From assembly GCF_003444775.1 (NCBI RefSeq), contig NZ_CP021081.1:2745001-2801970 (forward strand): DNA of 56,970 bases, in the 5' to 3' direction. Under the pieces are notes generated by a model that did no database searches, was not told where the DNA came from, and saw only the letters and a program-made list of their open reading frames with translations. The DNA comes from Deinococcus ficus (GTDB lineage Bacteria; Deinococcota; Deinococci; Deinococcales; Deinococcaceae). The position numbers were made by a program, and so were the translations under genes. Of this stretch, positions 31,967 to 41,447 are shown one piece after another (positions within the stretch are counted from its first letter, which is position 1; the number at the start of each line of letters is the position of its first letter).

Positions 31967-33220
31967 CTATGGCCCGGGGTTCACGGATTCCGGCCGTTCC
32001 TTCACCTGGGCGGTGACCGTGCCGTCCTGCCATTCCAGGGTGAGGGTCTGGCCGGGGTGGGTGTGGGCGGCGCGGGTGAGGGGTTGGCCGTGTTCGTCGC
32101 GGACGAGGGCGTATCCGCGGGCGAGGGTGCGGGTGGGGGTGAGGCCGAGGGCCTGGCGCATCAGGGCGTCGGTGCTGGCGTGGGCGGCGTCGGTGGTGCG
32201 GCGGGCGGCGCTCAGGGCGCGGTCCAGGGTCCTGCGGGTTTCGGCGTCGGCGGTGACGAGGGCCTGCGTGCCGGCGTGGCGGATGGCGCGGGCGTCCTCC
32301 TGGGCCTGCGCGGCGGCCTGGATGACGGTGCGGGTGATCAGGGCGGCGGCCTTGCTGGGCGTGTCGGTGCGGGTGAAGGCGACCTCGTCGAGGAGGGTGT
32401 CGTCGCGGGCGTGGCCGAGGCCGGTGATGACGGGGGCGGGGAAGGTGGCCAGGGCGCGGGCGATGTCGAGGTCGTTCAGCCAGGCGAGGTCGGTGACGGC
32501 CCCGCCGCCGCGGATGACGACCAGGGCGTCCAGGGGCATCTGGTCGTGCTCGGTGCGGGCCGCCTGGATGGCGCGGCCCAGGCTGGCGGCGGCCTCTCGG
32601 CCCTGGAAGGTGGCCTGGAGGTACAGGGGGGCGAGCAGCCCGGCGTGTTCCAGGGGGTCGGTCTCGCGGCGGAAGTCGCCCAGGCCGGCGGCGCCCTCGG
32701 GGCTGATCACGGCGATGCGGTGGTAGTCGGTGGGGGGGGCGTGCAGGCGGCCCAGGCCGTACAAGCCCTCTCGGAGCAGGGTCTCGCGCAGCGCCTCGAG
32801 TTTCAGGGCGGCGTCGCCGAGGGTGAATTCGGGGGCGACGTCCAGGATGTTGAGGGAGAAGCCGTACTGCGGGTGGAATTCGGCGGTGCAGAACAGCAGG
32901 ACCTTGAGGCCGGCGGTGAGGGTGCCGCCGGTGGCGCGGCGGAACTTGCCTTCCAGGCTGAAGCGTTCGCGGGCCCAGAGGGTGGCGCGGGTCTTGGCGA
33001 CCTCCACGCCGTCCTCAAGTTGCACGAGGTCGAGGTACAGGTGGCGGCGGTCGGTGAGGCTGGCGATCTCGGCGCGAACCCACACGCCGCCGGGCACGCC
33101 CCGGGCGATGACCTGGGAGACGTAGCTGAGCACCTCGGCGAGTTCCAGGAACTGTTCGGGGGGGCGGGTGGGTTCCGCGGCTTTGCGGCGGGGCGGGCCA
33201 GTGCCCTTGCGCCGGGTCAC
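31967..33220 (-). CDS. xseA: Exodeoxyribonuclease VII large subunit
   Basis: Single-strand exonuclease subunit. 417 residues: N-terminal OB-fold ([45 protein letters not shown]), then the catalytic part with [31 protein letters not shown] and [30 protein letters not shown], and a C-terminal helical region. The partner xseB is not in this window. GTG start at 33220 overlaps the stop of crcB (GTGA); the residues before it belong to a longer open frame that is not used. Shorter than the E. coli protein (456) mostly at the C-terminus. Confidence 0.92.
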   Translation of the reverse strand: MTRRKGTGPPRRKAAEPTRPPEQFLELAEVLSYVSQVIARGVPGGVWVRAEIASLTDRRHLYLDLVQLEDGVEVAKTRATLWARERFSLEGKFRRATGGTLTAGLKVLLFCTAEFHPQYGFSLNILDVAPEFTLGDAALKLEALRETLLREGLYGLGRLHAPPTDYHRIAVISPEGAAGLGDFRRETDPLEHAGLLAPLYLQATFQGREAAASLGRAIQAARTEHDQMPLDALVVIRGGGAVTDLAWLNDLDIARALATFPAPVITGLGHARDDTLLDEVAFTRTDTPSKAAALITRTVIQAAAQAQEDARAIRHAGTQALVTADAETRRTLDRALSAARRTTDAAHASTDALMRQALGLTPTRTLARGYALVRDEHGQPLTRAAHTHPGQTLTLEWQDGTVTAQVKERPESVNPGP

Positions 33221-33591
33221 AGCCGGGTTCCGAGGGTGCGGCCCAGCACGGCCGCCAGGACGCCCAGGCCGACGCTGAGGATGGTGTTCAGCGCGGCCAG
33301 GTCGGCCCGGCCGCGGGTGAGTAGGGCGTCGGTGTCGGCGCTGAAGGTGGAGAAGGTGGTGAATGCCCCGAGGAAGCCGGTCCCGAAGGCCAGCCGGGCG
33401 GCTTCCGGCCAGGTGCCGCGGGCGACCAGGGGGAGGGTGAGGCCCAGCAGGAACGAGCCCAGGACGTTGATCAGCAGGACCGCCAGGGGAAACCCGGCCC
33501 GGGTGACCAGGGGGGTCAGGGCCAGCTGCGTGCCGTGGCGCGCAGCGGCGCCCAGCGCGCCGCCCAGCATCACCCACCCCCAGGCGTTCAC
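33217..33591 (-). CDS. crcB: Fluoride exporter CrcB/Fluc
   Basis: Dual-topology fluoride channel. 124 residues, four membrane helices: [15 protein letters not shown] (with the GGALGAAxRH motif), [34 protein letters not shown] (the pore Phe-box) and [21 protein letters not shown] start at 33591 with AGGAGACGC upstream. I looked for a fluoride riboswitch before it and saw none. Co-transcribed with xseA; divergent from corA (60 bases). Confidence 0.93.
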   Translation of the reverse strand: MNAWGWVMLGGALGAAARHGTQLALTPLVTRAGFPLAVLLINVLGSFLLGLTLPLVARGTWPEAARLAFGTGFLGAFTTFSTFSADTDALLTRGRADLAALNTILSVGLGVLAAVLGRTLGTRL

Positions 33592-33651
33592 GCGTCTCCT
33601 GTGCGGCCGTCGGTCATCTCGTTCAGGATAGTGCGCCGTAGGATGGGCGGC

Positions 33652-34572
33652 ATGATCCGCGCCCGCCGCCTCAGTGATGGTCAGGAGTTCGAATGGGGCG
33701 GGGAGACGCGGGGCGTGTGGGTGGACGTGCAGGGCATCACCGCGGAGGACCTCGCGCCGGTCCGGGCGGTCTTTGCGCTCAACCGGCTGGCGCTGGAGGA
33801 CGTGATGGAGGTGGGGCACTGGTCGCGTGCGGAGCAGTACCCGGAGCACGCGTTCATCACGGTGCGGAGTTTCGCGCGGCCGGAGACGACCGAGGAGTTC
33901 ACGGAGCGCCTGAGCGTGTTCGTGTTCCCGGAAGCGGTCCTGACGGTGAGCATGCGGGGCACGCTGGCGCTGCGGCACGTGTGGCCGCTGGTGAATGGGC
34001 GGGAGTCGGTGAACAGCGCCGCGGAGGTCACGTACGAACTGCTGGACCACACGGCCGACACCTTCTTCACGGTGGCCGACACCCTGGAGGCCGAGGTGGA
34101 CGCCCTGGAGGAGCGGGTGTTCCGGGCGGAGCGCGAGAACCCGGTGGGGGCGGTCTTCGACCTGAAGTACCTGATCGGTCAGGCGCGGCGCCTCGCGACG
34201 GACGCGCGGGAGGCGTCGGCGCTGCTGGGCCGGCACGCGGAGGGTTCGGCAGCGGACCTGGTGCGTTACCGGGATGTGCAGGACAGTTTCACGCGGGCCG
34301 CCAGCCGCTTCGAGAGTCTGCGGGAGGCGCTGACCAGCCTGCTGGACCTTCACCTGAGCCTGCAGTCGCAGCGGATGAACGAGGTGATGCGCACCCTGAC
34401 GGCAGTCAGTGTGGTGTTCCTGCCGCTGACCTTCCTGGCGGGGGTGTGGGGCATGAACTTCGAGCACATGCCGGAACTGAGGCAGCCGTGGGGGTACGCC
34501 TTCGCGTGGCTGTCGTTCATAGCAGTGGGCGCGGCCCTGGCCGCGTACTTCAAGCGCCGGGGGTGGTGGTGA
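33652..34572 (+). CDS. corA: CorA-type divalent metal transporter
   Basis: 306 residues: a cytosolic domain to ~residue 240, including a helix-rich [27 protein letters not shown] region, then two C-terminal membrane segments around the family signature [11 protein letters not shown] (GMN at ~266), [21 protein letters not shown] and [15 protein letters not shown]. Carries Mg(II) or related ions. The ATG at 33652 follows TAGGAT (33639-33644) by seven bases, the leaderless layout, favouring it over ATG 33643. Its stop overlaps the next start (TGATG). Confidence 0.92.
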   Translation: MIRARRLSDGQEFEWGGETRGVWVDVQGITAEDLAPVRAVFALNRLALEDVMEVGHWSRAEQYPEHAFITVRSFARPETTEEFTERLSVFVFPEAVLTVSMRGTLALRHVWPLVNGRESVNSAAEVTYELLDHTADTFFTVADTLEAEVDALEERVFRAERENPVGAVFDLKYLIGQARRLATDAREASALLGRHAEGSAADLVRYRDVQDSFTRAASRFESLREALTSLLDLHLSLQSQRMNEVMRTLTAVSVVFLPLTFLAGVWGMNFEHMPELRQPWGYAFAWLSFIAVGAALAAYFKRRGWW

Positions 34573-35672
34573 TGCCCACCGTGACGTTCCACGTTCCGGC
34601 CCTGCCGCCGGGCACGCCGGCCGGCACGCTGTTCCTGACCGGCAGTTTCCGCGGCTGGGCGGACGACCCCTCGGGCTGGACCTTCCGGGTCCGGGACGGC
34701 CGGATCACGCTGAGCGCCTTCTTTCCGGCGGGCGCGCTGCTGGACGTGAAGGTCCGGGTGCAGCGGCCGGACGGGCGCAGCGTCGAGGAGGGGGACGCCT
34801 GGGGCGGCCGCGCCCCGGCGCACAAGGTGGTGGTGGGCGCCGACGACCAGGTGGCCGCGCTGCGCCTGCGCGGCTGGCAGGACGGTCAGGGCGCGGGCCG
34901 GCCGGGCCGCGCGCGCCCGCCGCGGGAGGAGTGGACGCTGGCCGCGCCGTGGGGCGAGCAGCCGGTGCGGGTGTGGTGGCCGGAGGGCCTGAGCCCGGCC
35001 GGACTGCCGCGCCTGATCCTGCATGACGGGCAGAACGTGTTCGACGAGGGTCCGAGTTTCGCTGGGGCGAGCTGGCAGGCGGCCGACGCCGCGCAGGCCC
35101 TCGCGGACGCCGGCCGCCCCTCCCTGCTGGTGGGCCTCAGCGTGGACGGCGCCCGCGTGCGGCGTTACATGCCGTTCCCGATTCCCATGAACAGCTTTCA
35201 GCCCGGTGCGGACGAGTACCTGGACTGGCTGACGGGACCGCTGCTGGCCGAACTGGAGCGGCGGTACGGGCCGCTGCCCGCGGAGCGCCGGGCGATGCTG
35301 GGGTCGTCGTTCGGTGGGGTGGTGACGCTGTACGGCGGGCTGCGGCACCCGGGAGTCTTCGGGACGCTGGGGGTGATGAGTCCGTCGGTGTGGCCGGACG
35401 ACCACGCGCTGCTGCGCTGGCTGCCGGGCCGGACAGCGCCGGGCATGCGGGTGTGGGTGGACCAGGGTGACCACGAGGGGGCCAGCCTGGAGGACTCGCA
35501 GCGGCTGGTGCGGGAGGTGAGGGCCCTGGCGGAACAGCTGCGCCCCGCCGTGCGCGAGGTGCGCTTCCAGGTGGGGGAAGGGCACTGGCACGACGAGGCG
35601 GCCTGGGCGGCGCGGCTGCCGGAGTTCCTGGCGTGGTGGCTGGGGGGCCTCCCGCCGGGCGGTCAGGCGTAG
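34572..35672 (+). CDS. Esterase D/enterochelin-esterase-like alpha/beta hydrolase
   Basis: 366 residues. The N-terminal ~110 residues form a CBM48/E-set-like beta sandwich ([28 protein letters not shown]), the rest is an alpha/beta hydrolase of the Fes/esterase-D type: [13 protein letters not shown], the nucleophile in [16 protein letters not shown], and [10 protein letters not shown] and [11 protein letters not shown] for the acid/His region. Substrate unknown. The ATG overlaps the corA stop by one base. Convergent overlap of ten bases with the small gene at 35663. Confidence 0.88.
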   Translation: MPTVTFHVPALPPGTPAGTLFLTGSFRGWADDPSGWTFRVRDGRITLSAFFPAGALLDVKVRVQRPDGRSVEEGDAWGGRAPAHKVVVGADDQVAALRLRGWQDGQGAGRPGRARPPREEWTLAAPWGEQPVRVWWPEGLSPAGLPRLILHDGQNVFDEGPSFAGASWQAADAAQALADAGRPSLLVGLSVDGARVRRYMPFPIPMNSFQPGADEYLDWLTGPLLAELERRYGPLPAERRAMLGSSFGGVVTLYGGLRHPGVFGTLGVMSPSVWPDDHALLRWLPGRTAPGMRVWVDQGDHEGASLEDSQRLVREVRALAEQLRPAVREVRFQVGEGHWHDEAAWAARLPEFLAWWLGGLPPGGQA

Positions 35673-35860
35673 GCGCGGCGCGCGGGGTGACGCTGCGCGT
35701 CGTGGACCTGGAGCAGCAGGTAGCCCTCGGTGTGCAGGCCGAGCTGGCCGCGGGCGTGCAGGGCGCGCAGGGTGGGCAGGTGGTACAGGTCGCCGTGCTC
35801 GCCACGGATCAGGTCAGCGGGATCGAACGCGGTGCGGGTCAGGGCAGGCTGGTCGGTCAT
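35663..35860 (-). CDS. Hypothetical small protein, 65 aa
   Basis: 65 residues (starts MTDQPALTRTAFDPADLIRGEHG, ends in RRAYA). No family recognised. The ATG at 35860 has GGAG six bases upstream, and an AT-rich stretch with a GAACA-N7-TGTTC inverted repeat follows. It lies between a convergent esterase gene and the DnaA-box region, so its reality rests on codon use and the Shine-Dalgarno only. Confidence 0.5.
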   Translation of the reverse strand: MTDQPALTRTAFDPADLIRGEHGDLYHLPTLRALHARGQLGLHTEGYLLLQVHDAQRHPARRAYA

Positions 35861-36253
35861 GGGCATCTCCAGGAAACTGAGAAGTGAGTGAGAACAGGTT
35901 TTATGTTCCTTAAAGTATGCCGCCCGGCTCTGACAGGACCCTGACCTGAGCAGACGCCTCCCGTCAGCTGCCTGGACAGGTCAGGCGGCCTGGACGATGG
36001 CTGGTCGCCACAACACCAATTTCGGGGTATGCCCACCCCTGCTGGGCGCCATACCCAAGGCTCCCACAGGCCCACAGTTATCCACAGAGTTATCCACAGG
36101 GTCTGTGGACAGGGTGTGGATAACTGTGAAGCCGCCCCGCGCGCAGCGAAGCAGAAAGCGCGTACAGCGCACCTTTGCGGACAGGTGTCCCAGGCAGCTC
36201 ACTCTGACCGGAAGTTATCCACAGCCTTCCGTTTCACTGTGGATAACTTCCGG
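35861..36253. other. Non-coding region with DnaA boxes (393 bases)
   Basis: No gene is supported on either strand. Left part: an AT-rich stretch near 35891-35920 (candidate DNA-unwinding element) and a CCTGACCTG/CAGGTCAGG inverted repeat (35940-35948, 35977-35985). Right part: the DnaA-box cluster described separately. Confidence 0.75.
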
Positions 36254-36256
36254 TCA
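36073..36256. other. DnaA-box cluster, candidate oriC
   Basis: Five perfect TTATCCACA boxes: 36078-36086(+), 36090-36098(+), 36115-36123(-), 36215-36223(+), 36238-36246(-), plus a 7/9 match at 36104-36112(-). Boxes 1-3 lie in a 14-bp inverted repeat (36073-36086 with 36115-36128); boxes 4-5 in a perfect 20-bp inverted repeat (36205-36224 with 36237-36256, 12-bp spacer). Such density is typical of an origin or strong DnaA titration site. parA/parB and rsmG/mnmG lie 7.6-12 kb away. dnaA/dnaN are not in the window. Confidence 0.72.
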
Positions 36257-36859
36257 GGCGGTCTTCGCTGCCCGGATGAAGGCCTGCACGGCCGCCGGGT
36301 CCTTCACGCCGGCCTGGGCTTCCAGTCGGCTCACGGCGTCCACCCCAGCCGGCCGCAGGTGCCGGATCGCCTCCGCGACATTCGCGGGGCCCAGCCCCCC
36401 GGCCAGCCACGCACCGCTGGGGAAGGCGGCCTTCAGGGCCGCCCAGTCGAGTGGGATGCCGCCGCCCGGTTCGGGGGCGTCCAGCATCAGGGTGACGCCG
36501 GGGACGTCCGTCCACACGTCCGCCTCGGCCGCCAGGTCGGCGGGGCGCAGGACGCGCAGAACGGGATAGTACCCGCTGATCGCCTGCACGTAAAGACTTG
36601 ACACCGGGCCGTGAACCTGCACGGCCGAGACGCGCGCGGCCTCCGCGGTGCGCAGCACCTCGTCCAGCGCCTGGTTCATGAACACCCCCACCCGCGCCGG
36701 GCCGGGGCCGACACTCAGACCGGCCTGCCGGGCGACGGCCGGCGACACCAGCCGGCGGCTGACCGGCGCGAAGATGAACCCCAGGGCGTCCGCACCGGCC
36801 TCGGCACTCAGGACGGCATCGTTGACACTGGTAATGCCGCAGACCTTGACCCGCGTCAC
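36254..36859 (-). CDS. trpF: Phosphoribosylanthranilate isomerase
   Basis: Tryptophan biosynthesis. 201 residues of a TIM barrel: [12 protein letters not shown] with the catalytic Cys, [42 protein letters not shown] with the catalytic Asp, and [18 protein letters not shown] start at 36859 overlaps the preceding gene's TGA (GTGA). Its stop codon lies inside the 20-bp inverted repeat of the DnaA cluster. Other trp genes are not in view. Confidence 0.93.
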   Translation of the reverse strand: MTRVKVCGITSVNDAVLSAEAGADALGFIFAPVSRRLVSPAVARQAGLSVGPGPARVGVFMNQALDEVLRTAEAARVSAVQVHGPVSSLYVQAISGYYPVLRVLRPADLAAEADVWTDVPGVTLMLDAPEPGGGIPLDWAALKAAFPSGAWLAGGLGPANVAEAIRHLRPAGVDAVSRLEAQAGVKDPAAVQAFIRAAKTA

Positions 36860-37170
36860 TGCTCCACCTCCCCCGTGCCGAGCTGCGCTTCCAGGGCCGC
36901 CACCCGGGCCTCCAGGGCGCGGGTGTGGCGCAGCAGGGCCAGCAACGGCAGGGCGTAGTGGTCGTACAGCTTCGGCCGTTCCATGCGGACCTCGCCGCCC
37001 ATCCACGCTGTCAGGAGGGCCTCCGCCTCGGCGCGCACCTCTGCGTCCGGCACGGCGTTCCAGCGGCGGTCGCCGAGAATCATGCGCGCGAAGTGCAGCT
37101 CGCCGTCCGGCCACTCGCGGGCCGGCAGCGGGGCGAGGGTCGGGTCGTGGGGGCCTGCGGGGTCGGTCAC
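36856..37170 (-). CDS. Hypothetical protein, 104 aa
   Basis: 104 residues ([36 protein letters not shown]... ending [12 protein letters not shown]). Ends in a short predicted coiled-coil ([15 protein letters not shown]). No family recognised. GTG start at 37170 after GAAAGG; its stop overlaps the trpF start. Only the operon context supports it. Confidence 0.62.
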   Translation of the reverse strand: MTDPAGPHDPTLAPLPAREWPDGELHFARMILGDRRWNAVPDAEVRAEAEALLTAWMGGEVRMERPKLYDHYALPLLALLRHTRALEARVAALEAQLGTGEVEQ

Positions 37171-37287
37171 CCTTTCATTGTGCCGTGTGGCCGCGCCGGG
37201 GTGTGCCCTTAAGAGTACGGGCCGGGCAGTGGGCCCCCTGGCCCGATCCGGCAGACAGGCGTCAGGGACTTTCGCCATACTTGCCGA

Positions 37288-39078
37288 ATGCCTTTTGCTG
37301 GCCCCACCTTTTACCGCACCGACCGGCAGCGCCGCCGCCGAACGCTGGGCGCCGCCCTGGCTCTGGTGGCCGCCCCCCTGACACCCCTCGCCACCACGGT
37401 CGGCGGACTGAGCGCGCAGGCGGCCCTCACCTTCGGTGCCGCTCAGCTGACCTTCACGGTGGACCAGCCGGGCGCGTTCATGAACGGCCAGATGCTGCGC
37501 TTCCAGAACCCGCCCCGCATCATCGCCGGACGCACCATGCTGCCCCTGCGGGAAACGGCTGGGCTGCTCGACCAGCCCCTGACCGGCGCGGCCGGGCACG
37601 CCCAGCTGGGCCGGCTGAGCGTGGACCTCGTGCGCGGGCGGGCGCTGCTGGGCGGCGTGCCGCAGCCCGACGGCGCGGCCACGTACGGCAACGTCACGTA
37701 CGTCAGCGCCCGCCTGCTCGCTGACGCGCTGAACGGCAACCTCAGCGCCGACGACGCCGGGCGCACCTTCACCCTCACGGTCCTGCGCGACGGCGGGAAC
37801 CCCCTGGCCCCGCAGGCGCGCTTCAGCACCGACAAGACCGTGTACGCCCCGGGCGAACGCATCGTGTACACCGAATATCCCTACGACCCGGACGGCGCGG
37901 ACATCACCGCCCGCCGCTGGACCGGCCGGCAGGACGTGTTCTTCCAGCCGGGCACGTACACCATCAGCCTGAACGTCGTGAACAGCCGCGGCCTGCAGAG
38001 CGAGACCTTCAGCCGCACCGTCCGGGTGGAGGGCACGCCCGTGGACACGCCCCTGACCTACGCCCTGAAGTACGCGCAGCCGGGCGACACCTTCAACGAC
38101 GCGCAGATCCTCACGTACCCCAGCGCCACGCCCACCTACCTGCAGAAAAGCAGTTACCCGCTGCTGTTCAGTGACAGTCCCGAGGTGCCCACCCAGAGCG
38201 GCATCCTGTACCAGGACAGCGTGGCCGGCCGCGCCCGGCTGCTCGGGTACCACATGAACGGCCTGGGCCGCCCCGCGCGCCTGATCGTGATGGCCCGCAA
38301 CACGGACACCCGCCCGGTGGAGGTCCGCACCGAGCGCCTGGGCGAAACGGCGCCCACCCGCGTGGAGAGCCTGCTCGGGCAGGTCACGCTGATGGAGTAC
38401 TTCGCCAGCGAACGCGGCGCCCTGCTGAGCCTCGCGCCGGGCGAGGCGGCCGCCGTGTACGCCAGCCCCACCCTGAACCCCGGCAGCGGCGTGAACGTCA
38501 TGCAGGACCTCAACGCCTCCGGCCGGGTGGAACTGACCTTCCTGATGCTGGAGCTGTCACTCCCGGCCACGCAGCAGGTCGTGCAGCAGCTGCCCTACCT
38601 GCCCGGCGACGGCCGGCACGTGCGCGGCACCTTCCCGGACGCCGTGCGCAGCCTGCGCGTGAACCTGGGCAGCCTGCCCACCCGCATCGTGATCGGGGAC
38701 GACCAGGTGGACCCGGCCGTGACCGGCACCGACGCCCTGACCCGCCAGCCGGTGCGGCTGCTGGGCAACTACGGCGTGCTGTACGACCTGGAAGTGAACG
38801 GTGCGGCCGGCACCGCAGTGGCCCTGAGCCCGCGCGGCGGCCTGTACCGCGGCGCCATGAACATCCAGGACGGCCCCCTCCAGCAGGTCATCAAGCTGCC
38901 GCGCGTGGGAAACGCCCTGCAACCCAACCAGCCGGTGCTGCTGTGGCGTGCGCAGGCGGACCAGCTGAAGATCGATTTCGTGCCGGCCAGCGGCAGCAAC
39001 CTGCCGATCAGTCTGGTGTTCTACAAGACCCGGCCCCTGTCCGGCGAGGGCGGCATCACGAAAACGTACCAGCCCTGA
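37288..39078 (+). CDS. Secreted protein with CuAO_N1-like stalk domain
   Basis: 596 residues. An arginine-rich lead precedes a hydrophobic signal (LGAALALVAAPLTPLATTVGGLSAQA). The mature N-terminus carries the copper-amine-oxidase N1 stalk pattern (FMNGQMLRFQNPPRIIAGRTMLPLRETAGLL, VTYVSARLLADAL), then a PKD-like segment (RIVYTEYPYDPDG; FFQPGTYTISLNVVNSRG) and a long region of unknown fold. No oxidase catalytic domain is seen. Likely an envelope or surface protein. The TACTTG and nearby CATACT hexamers lie 4-6 bases before the ATG but do not fit TANNNT well. Confidence 0.8.
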   Translation: MPFAGPTFYRTDRQRRRRTLGAALALVAAPLTPLATTVGGLSAQAALTFGAAQLTFTVDQPGAFMNGQMLRFQNPPRIIAGRTMLPLRETAGLLDQPLTGAAGHAQLGRLSVDLVRGRALLGGVPQPDGAATYGNVTYVSARLLADALNGNLSADDAGRTFTLTVLRDGGNPLAPQARFSTDKTVYAPGERIVYTEYPYDPDGADITARRWTGRQDVFFQPGTYTISLNVVNSRGLQSETFSRTVRVEGTPVDTPLTYALKYAQPGDTFNDAQILTYPSATPTYLQKSSYPLLFSDSPEVPTQSGILYQDSVAGRARLLGYHMNGLGRPARLIVMARNTDTRPVEVRTERLGETAPTRVESLLGQVTLMEYFASERGALLSLAPGEAAAVYASPTLNPGSGVNVMQDLNASGRVELTFLMLELSLPATQQVVQQLPYLPGDGRHVRGTFPDAVRSLRVNLGSLPTRIVIGDDQVDPAVTGTDALTRQPVRLLGNYGVLYDLEVNGAAGTAVALSPRGGLYRGAMNIQDGPLQQVIKLPRVGNALQPNQPVLLWRAQADQLKIDFVPASGSNLPISLVFYKTRPLSGEGGITKTYQP

Positions 39079-39096
39079 CCTGAGGTTCACCCCCTT

Positions 39097-39133
39097 GCGG
39101 CGGGTCCAGCCAAGTGGCGGCTGGACCCGCCGC
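39097..39133. terminator. Bidirectional terminator between convergent genes
   Basis: A perfect 15-bp stem (39097-39111 with 39119-39133) and seven-base loop between the genes ending at 39078(+) and 39159(-). T tracts are weak on both sides. Confidence 0.72.
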
Positions 39134-39158
39134 ACGTGTTCCGGTGTGGCTGCCCGGC

Positions 39159-40334
39159 TCAGCGGCCCGGTCGGGCGAAGTAGGCCCGGGTCTGCGTCTG
39201 GACCACGCGGATCAGGTCACCCAGCGCGAGGTCCACGTCGATCAGGTGCAGCCCCCAGCCGGGCAGATCAACCCCCGCGATGTTCACCTCGCCGCCCAGG
39301 GTGTCCGTGCGCGGGTCGGCCGGGTCTGCCCGCACGGTCACGCTCAGGTACCCCGCACCTGCCCGGTCCTGCACACACTCGGCGCGCAGGAAGCCGGGCA
39401 GCGTCACGTACGGGGTGGGCACGGCCGCGCCCTGCACCCAGGGACCCGGGTCCCGCTGCACCGGGCCCAGCACCGGGAAGGTCCGCGTGGTCCGGAAGTA
39501 CGGCGTCAGGTCGGCCGGGCCGCCCGCCAGGGCCGCCGGGTTCACGCAGGCGCTCACCAGCCCCGGCGTATCCGGGCGGGTGAAAGGACCACCGACTGGC
39601 GGGGCGTCCGCGCGGAAGGAGGCGTAGGTGATCACGCAGCCCGTCTGCCCGCCGGCGCGGCACAGCGGCACGCTGCGGAAGGTGCCCCCCACGTCCTGAC
39701 CGGCTGGCACCCCCACCGGCATCCCGAGCAGCAGCGCGGACAGCATCCGGCCCTGCACCTCCTGGCCGTCGATCTCCTCGCGGATCAGGCGAATCAGGTG
39801 CGCGGCGCCCTGCGAGTGCCCGATCAGGACGAAGGGCCGCTCGCCGGCCTGCTGCCGGAACGCCCCCCACGCCGCGCGGACGTCCGCGTACGCGAGTTCC
39901 CGGTCCGGCTGGCGCGCCAGGCCAACCAGGGCCGCCACCGGCACCTGCCGGTACATCGGCGCGAACACCCGGCACACCCGGCCGAACGGCGCGGCCTGCT
40001 GGCGCGCCAGGGGACGTTCGGAGCGCTCGTCCGGAATCAGGTCGGCGTTGCGGGTCAGGTCCCAGGACGCCGTGGGATACACGTAGAAGCAGTCCACGGG
40101 CGCGGCCGGGTCGGCCCTCCAGGCTTCACGGGTGAGAGTCCCGTCCGGCGCGATGCGGGTAGCCGTCAGGTCGGTGTCACAGTCGTCCGCGCGGGCCGGG
40201 TGGCACAGCCACGCGCCGCTGGGGGAGTAGTCGGCCGGGGCGGTAGACACCGGCGCGCAGGCCGCCAGGAGCAGCGCGGCGCCCAGGACCAGGGAGAGCC
40301 GGAACCGGCGGGACCGTGGACTCGCAGGGGGCAT
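39159..40334 (-). CDS. DUF3089 lipoprotein (alpha/beta hydrolase)
   Basis: 391 residues with a lipoprotein signal (SLVLGAALLLAACAP, lipobox LAAC). The DUF3089 fold is an alpha/beta hydrolase: CFYVYPTASWDLTRNADLIPDERSE, the nucleophile Ser in FVLIGHSQGAAHLIRL and LLLGMPVGVPAGQDV. DUF3089 enzymes are putative lipases/esterases; here it is envelope-anchored. ATG at 40334 follows TAGGGT (40340-40345, minus strand) by five bases, leaderless layout. Confidence 0.88.
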   Translation of the reverse strand: MPPASPRSRRFRLSLVLGAALLLAACAPVSTAPADYSPSGAWLCHPARADDCDTDLTATRIAPDGTLTREAWRADPAAPVDCFYVYPTASWDLTRNADLIPDERSERPLARQQAAPFGRVCRVFAPMYRQVPVAALVGLARQPDRELAYADVRAAWGAFRQQAGERPFVLIGHSQGAAHLIRLIREEIDGQEVQGRMLSALLLGMPVGVPAGQDVGGTFRSVPLCRAGGQTGCVITYASFRADAPPVGGPFTRPDTPGLVSACVNPAALAGGPADLTPYFRTTRTFPVLGPVQRDPGPWVQGAAVPTPYVTLPGFLRAECVQDRAGAGYLSVTVRADPADPRTDTLGGEVNIAGVDLPGWGLHLIDVDLALGDLIRVVQTQTRAYFARPGR

Positions 40335-40375
40335 GCTCCACCCTACGCGCCACGATGCCGGGGGTCAGTGGGCGC

Positions 40376-41215
40376 TCACACGGATGCGGGCTCTTCCCTC
40401 TCCTGCGCGGCGAGAAGTTGCTCGATCACCACGGCCACGCCGTCCTCGTCGTTCGTGAGCGTGACCTCGCCGGCGGCCTCCAGGGCTTCCGGGTCGGCGT
40501 TGCCCATCGCCACGCCCCGCCCGGCCCAGGCGAGCATCTCCGCGTCGTTCGGGGCGTCCCCGAAGGCCAGGACCTCGGCCTGCCTTACGCCCAGCGCGGC
40601 GCACAGCTGCGCCAGGCCCCAGGCCTTGCTCACCCCCTCGGCCAGCACCTCCAGGAACGGCGCGCCGCTGTGCGTGACCGCGAAGCCCGGCACCTTCAGG
40701 GCCTGCACGTGCGGCAGCAGCTCGCGGGGGGTCAAGGTGGGGTGACGCACGATGAACTTCAGGCTGGGTTCGGCCAGCACGGCCTCCAGCGCATGCTGGC
40801 CCATGTCGGCCGGGTCGCGTTTGTGGTCCTCGAAGTGCGCCAGGTCGGCGTACCCCTGCTGCGCGACAAACACCTCGCCGCCCTGGCGCACGCTCACGAA
40901 CAGTACGCCCGGCACGCGTTCCGCCAGGGCCTGCGCCACGGCCCGCTGCACGTCCCCGGCGACGTGCGCCTCGAACAGCACCTCGCCGGTGCCCAGGTGC
41001 ACGCCGTGCGCACCGTTCCCGCACAGCGCCCAGCCGTCAAACCCGGTAGCCTGCGCGATGAACCGCACGCCGCGCGGCTGCCGGGCCGTGACCGGCACCA
41101 CGTGCACCCCGGCGGCGCGGGCGGCGTCCAGAGCCCGCCGGGTGCGGGGAGAGACCTCCAGCCGGGAGTTGAGGAGGGTGCCGTCCAGGTCCGTGGCGAT
41201 CAGGCGAATGGGCAT
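40376..41215 (-). CDS. HAD-superfamily Cof-type sugar phosphatase
   Basis: 279 residues: DLDGTLL (motif I, nucleophile Asp), VVPVTARQ (motif II), Lys in LEVLAEGVSKAWGL (motif III), and FGDAPNDAEML (motif IV), with a C2B cap between. Such enzymes dephosphorylate sugar phosphates or related metabolites; the substrate cannot be read. ATG at 41215 follows TACGCT (41223-41228, minus strand) by seven bases, leaderless; 28 in-frame codons upstream are excluded. Confidence 0.92.
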   Translation of the reverse strand: MPIRLIATDLDGTLLNSRLEVSPRTRRALDAARAAGVHVVPVTARQPRGVRFIAQATGFDGWALCGNGAHGVHLGTGEVLFEAHVAGDVQRAVAQALAERVPGVLFVSVRQGGEVFVAQQGYADLAHFEDHKRDPADMGQHALEAVLAEPSLKFIVRHPTLTPRELLPHVQALKVPGFAVTHSGAPFLEVLAEGVSKAWGLAQLCAALGVRQAEVLAFGDAPNDAEMLAWAGRGVAMGNADPEALEAAGEVTLTNDEDGVAVVIEQLLAAQEREEPASV

Positions 41216-41292
41216 CCTCCCGAGCGTATCCGCTCCTCGGGGGCGCCGTGCTGGCCGTGTCCAGCGGGGCGGGCCCGGGGCAGGCAGGTTTC

Positions 41293-41322
41293 TTGACACC
41301 CTCTCCGCGCCTCCTCTAGTCT
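41293..41322 (+). promoter_or_regulatory. Promoter for a candidate small RNA
   Basis: Perfect -35 TTGACA (41293-41298), 18-base spacer, -10 TAGTCT (41317-41322). No coding gene follows on this strand within the region. Confidence 0.6.
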
Positions 41323-41328
41323 CTCCTC

Positions 41329-41435
41329 ACCCCCAAGGTTTCCGGCCGCTTCTCCTTCCGCCTTCTCCACCCGGAGTGGAGGGCCGGACATTTTCCCTCC
41401 CGTCTTCCCACCCGGCCGCCACGCTGGGGGTTTTT
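41329..41435 (+). ncRNA. Candidate structured small RNA between a HAD gene and acpS
   Basis: The predicted transcript starts at about 41329 and ends in a T run (41431-41435). The ends pair: ACCCCCA (41329-41335) with TGGGGGT (41425-41431), so the closing stem itself acts as terminator stem. Inside are TCCGGCC (41341-41347) with GGCCGGA (41382-41388) and CTCCAC-CCGGA-GTGGAG (41365-41381). A pyrimidine-rich segment (41349-41364) stays unpaired. It is antisense to no gene, and no reading frame of note is present. Not SRP, 6S, RNase P or tmRNA by motif. A riboswitch-like leader is excluded by the terminator with no gene behind it. Confidence 0.5.
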
Positions 41436-41447
41436 CATTCCTGGCGT

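Noticed and set aside
33592..33651. Fluoride riboswitch upstream of crcB
   Set aside because: The 60-base spacer shared with corA is too short and lacks the conserved GGCGAUGG and UGAUGACUCCU elements.
41329..41435. SRP RNA, 6S RNA, RNase P RNA or tmRNA
   Set aside because: The [16 protein letters not shown] loop, a 6S-like central bubble of ~180 bases, and tmRNA/RNase P core motifs are absent.
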